DNA of 8,393 nucleotides, taken from the NCBI GenBank assembly GCA_900550695.1, contig URTF01000086.1, positions 1 through 8,393 on the forward strand. The letters run 5' to 3'. Below the pieces are notes generated by a model. The model did not search any database, was not told the DNA's origin, and saw only the letters and a program-made list of their open reading frames with translations. Shown here in pieces: positions 7,325-8,393 of this stretch. Source of the stretch: an uncultured Ruminococcus sp. Lineage in GTDB: Bacteria > Bacillota > Clostridia > Oscillospirales > Ruminococcaceae. The first letter of the stretch is position 1; the number at the start of each line of letters is the position of its first letter. Made by a program: the position numbers and the translations under genes.

Positions 7325-7349
7325 AAATATTATTTACAGGAGGTTTTTT

Positions 7350-8171
7350 ATGAGCGAATTGAATGACTGCTTTAAAGAAGCAGTATGCGTTGATGTTCAG
7401 CGGATCTTCGACAGCTGCTCCGACCGTGACTGCATATATGATCTGCCGATAACACTCACACAGGATTCTGCGCCGATCACAGATGAAATGGACATCGTGC
7501 GAACACGCTGCGCAGAAGTCGAAGTCACCTGCATTTCAGTTGATCCCGTTCCGTTCAAAAACGGTTTCTATGCAGTTGATATTACTTATCGTTTCAAGAT
7601 CACAGCTGAAGCGTTCACACAGGGTTTCTGCAAAAATCAGGCAGGAACTATACTTTGCGGAACAGCCTTGTGGAACAAGAGGGTAATTCTCTACGGCAGC
7701 GAGGGCACGTCCAAGATCTTTACAAGCGATCAGGATCTTTTGCCGACTGACGTTGAATGTAATGAGTGCACCTGCTGCAATGATGCTGCAAGTATGCCGA
7801 AAGCAACGGTTCGTGTACTTGACCCGATCGCACTTGATACAAAATTGGCTTGCAAGAAGCCATATCCGCCGCATTGCTGCCAGCCGTGCGAGGAAGAACC
7901 CAAACCCTGCGAACGTGTGCTTTCCGTTTCGCTCGGACTTTTCTCGATAATCCAGCTTTCACGTCCGGTATCGATAATCGTTCCCGCTTATGATTACTGC
8001 ATACCTTGCAAGGATTGTTCATTGACCGATACGGGCGAATCACCGTGTGATGTTTTCGATAAGCTTGAATTCCCGTCAGAGCAGTTCTTCCCTCAGCCTT
8101 CGTCAGACGCTACGAAATACGGCTGCTGCGATAAAAACGAAAAGAAAAAATGTGACTGTGACTGCAATTAA
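7350..8171 (+). CDS. Cysteine-rich protein of unknown function
   Basis: The start is ATG 7350, with AGGAGG (7338-7343) 6 nt upstream. An in-frame ATG at 7236 would add 38 residues unlike the rest and has no ribosome binding site. The 273-aa protein has 26 cysteines, no signal peptide and no membrane segment. Residues 8-165 look like a beta-rich domain, with CVDVQRIFDSCSDRDC (13-28), VDPVPFKNGFYAVDITYRF (64-82), VILYGSEG (112-119) and ATVRVLDPIAL (152-162). Cysteine clusters follow at 137-143, 168-187 and 217-233. A second beta-like segment (LSVSLGLFSIIQL, 191-203) leads to YDYCIPCKDC (214-223), and the tail ends CDCDCN. From memory it resembles a widespread, uncharacterised clostridial family with the same DSC..KDC, VDPVPF..GFY and VDPIAL patterns. 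A role in metal binding or in a disulfide-linked spore layer is speculation. It has its own terminator but no clear promoter. Confidence 0.85.
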   Translation: MSELNDCFKEAVCVDVQRIFDSCSDRDCIYDLPITLTQDSAPITDEMDIVRTRCAEVEVTCISVDPVPFKNGFYAVDITYRFKITAEAFTQGFCKNQAGTILCGTALWNKRVILYGSEGTSKIFTSDQDLLPTDVECNECTCCNDAASMPKATVRVLDPIALDTKLACKKPYPPHCCQPCEEEPKPCERVLSVSLGLFSIIQLSRPVSIIVPAYDYCIPCKDCSLTDTGESPCDVFDKLEFPSEQFFPQPSSDATKYGCCDKNEKKKCDCDCN

Positions 8172-8209
8172 AATGCTCTCTGACAATAATTGCCCTGAAC
8201 ATTAAACTC

Positions 8210-8264
8210 AATGCAGACGATCTGCCGAACCTCGGTTTGCGCATTTTGTCTGCATTTTTGTTTT
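8210..8264 (+). terminator. Rho-independent terminator after the cysteine-rich gene
   Basis: AATGCAGAC (8210-8218) pairs perfectly with GTCTGCATT (8248-8256). Inside the stem, TGC and CGAACC (8223-8231) pair with GGTTTG and GCA (8234-8243) with one bulge, making a long hairpin. It runs directly into a T-rich tract (8255-8264, one G). It lies 39 bp after the stop codon and should end both this gene and any his operon read-through. Confidence 0.85.
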
Positions 8265-8289
8265 CTGTGTGAAAATTATACGATTTTAG

Positions 8290-8318
8290 TTGCAATCGCA
8301 GCAAAAAAGTGATATAAT
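8290..8318 (+). promoter_or_regulatory. Strong outward-facing promoter at right edge
   Basis: TTGCAA (8290-8295) and a perfect TATAAT (8313-8318) are 17 bp apart. A TGA at 8310-8312 gives an extended -10. Transcription should start near 8325, heading out of the window. It is isolated from the previous gene by the terminator ending at 8264. The gene it drives is not in the window. Confidence 0.75.
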
Positions 8319-8322
8319 AAAA

Positions 8323-8372
8323 TTTGTCCATAGATAGATTTAATACTAATTCTCGATCAACCTATAGACAAA
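8323..8372 (+). repeat. Inverted repeat at start of the outward transcript
   Basis: TTTGTCCATAG (8323-8333) and CTATAGACAAA (8362-8372) are complementary over 11 bp with one mismatch (C8329 against A8366), separated by 28 nt. The left arm lies at the predicted transcription start, so the RNA would begin with this long stem. No start codon with a ribosome binding site follows before the window ends. It could be the first stem of a structured leader or small RNA, or an operator. The class is not recognised. Confidence 0.5.
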
Positions 8373-8393
8373 CTCTCGGCTATAATAAGTTCA

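Noticed and set aside
7236..7349. N-terminal extension of the cysteine-rich protein from an ATG at 7236
   Set aside because: There is no ribosome binding site, and the 38 extra residues do not match the composition of the rest. The ATG at 7350 has a perfect AGGAGG 6 nt upstream.
8210..8256. Inverted repeat considered as a mobile element end or attachment site
   Set aside because: The hairpin is followed directly by a T-rich tract just after a stop codon, which is fully explained as a rho-independent terminator. No transposase or target duplication is present.

Overview
The window holds an almost complete histidine biosynthesis operon, all on the + strand, followed by one cysteine-rich gene of unknown function. 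Gene order (hisZ-hisG-hisD-hisC-hisB-hisH-hisF-hisI-hisE), the short HisG paired with HisZ, separate hisI and hisE, strong AGGAGG-type ribosome binding sites and protein style all point to a low-to-mid GC Firmicute of class Clostridia, most likely a Ruminococcus/Oscillospiraceae relative. That placement is inferred from memory of such proteins, not from a search.

Region by region: 1-138 is AT-rich non-coding DNA with an imperfect direct repeat. A sigma-A-type promoter (TTGACA, 17 bp, TGn-TACTAT) lies at 139-167 and is overlapped by a perfect 10+6+10 palindrome at 158-183, a strong operator candidate. Nine his genes run from 216 to 7190 with gaps of about 0-20 bp and no internal terminator that I could see, so they look like one transcript. 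A 159-bp gap (7191-7349) with two small hairpins precedes a 273-residue protein containing 26 cysteines (7350-8171). A rho-independent terminator follows at 8210-8264. At the right edge, a near-consensus extended -10 promoter (8290-8318) fires out of the window into a transcript that begins with an 11-bp inverted repeat (8323-8372).

How the genes work together: HisG and HisZ condense ATP with PRPP. HisE and HisI hydrolyse and open the adenine ring. HisF and HisH make imidazole glycerol phosphate. HisB dehydrates it, HisC transaminates it, and HisD oxidises histidinol to histidine. Two steps are not encoded here: the ProFAR isomerase (hisA), which is missing from its usual place between hisH and hisF, and histidinol-phosphate phosphatase, which Firmicutes often encode elsewhere.

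Most worth a second look: the missing hisA, a HisI whose metal-site motif is altered, the palindromic operator, the cysteine-rich protein, and the structured leader at the right edge. I did not find a clearly new multi-gene system in this window.
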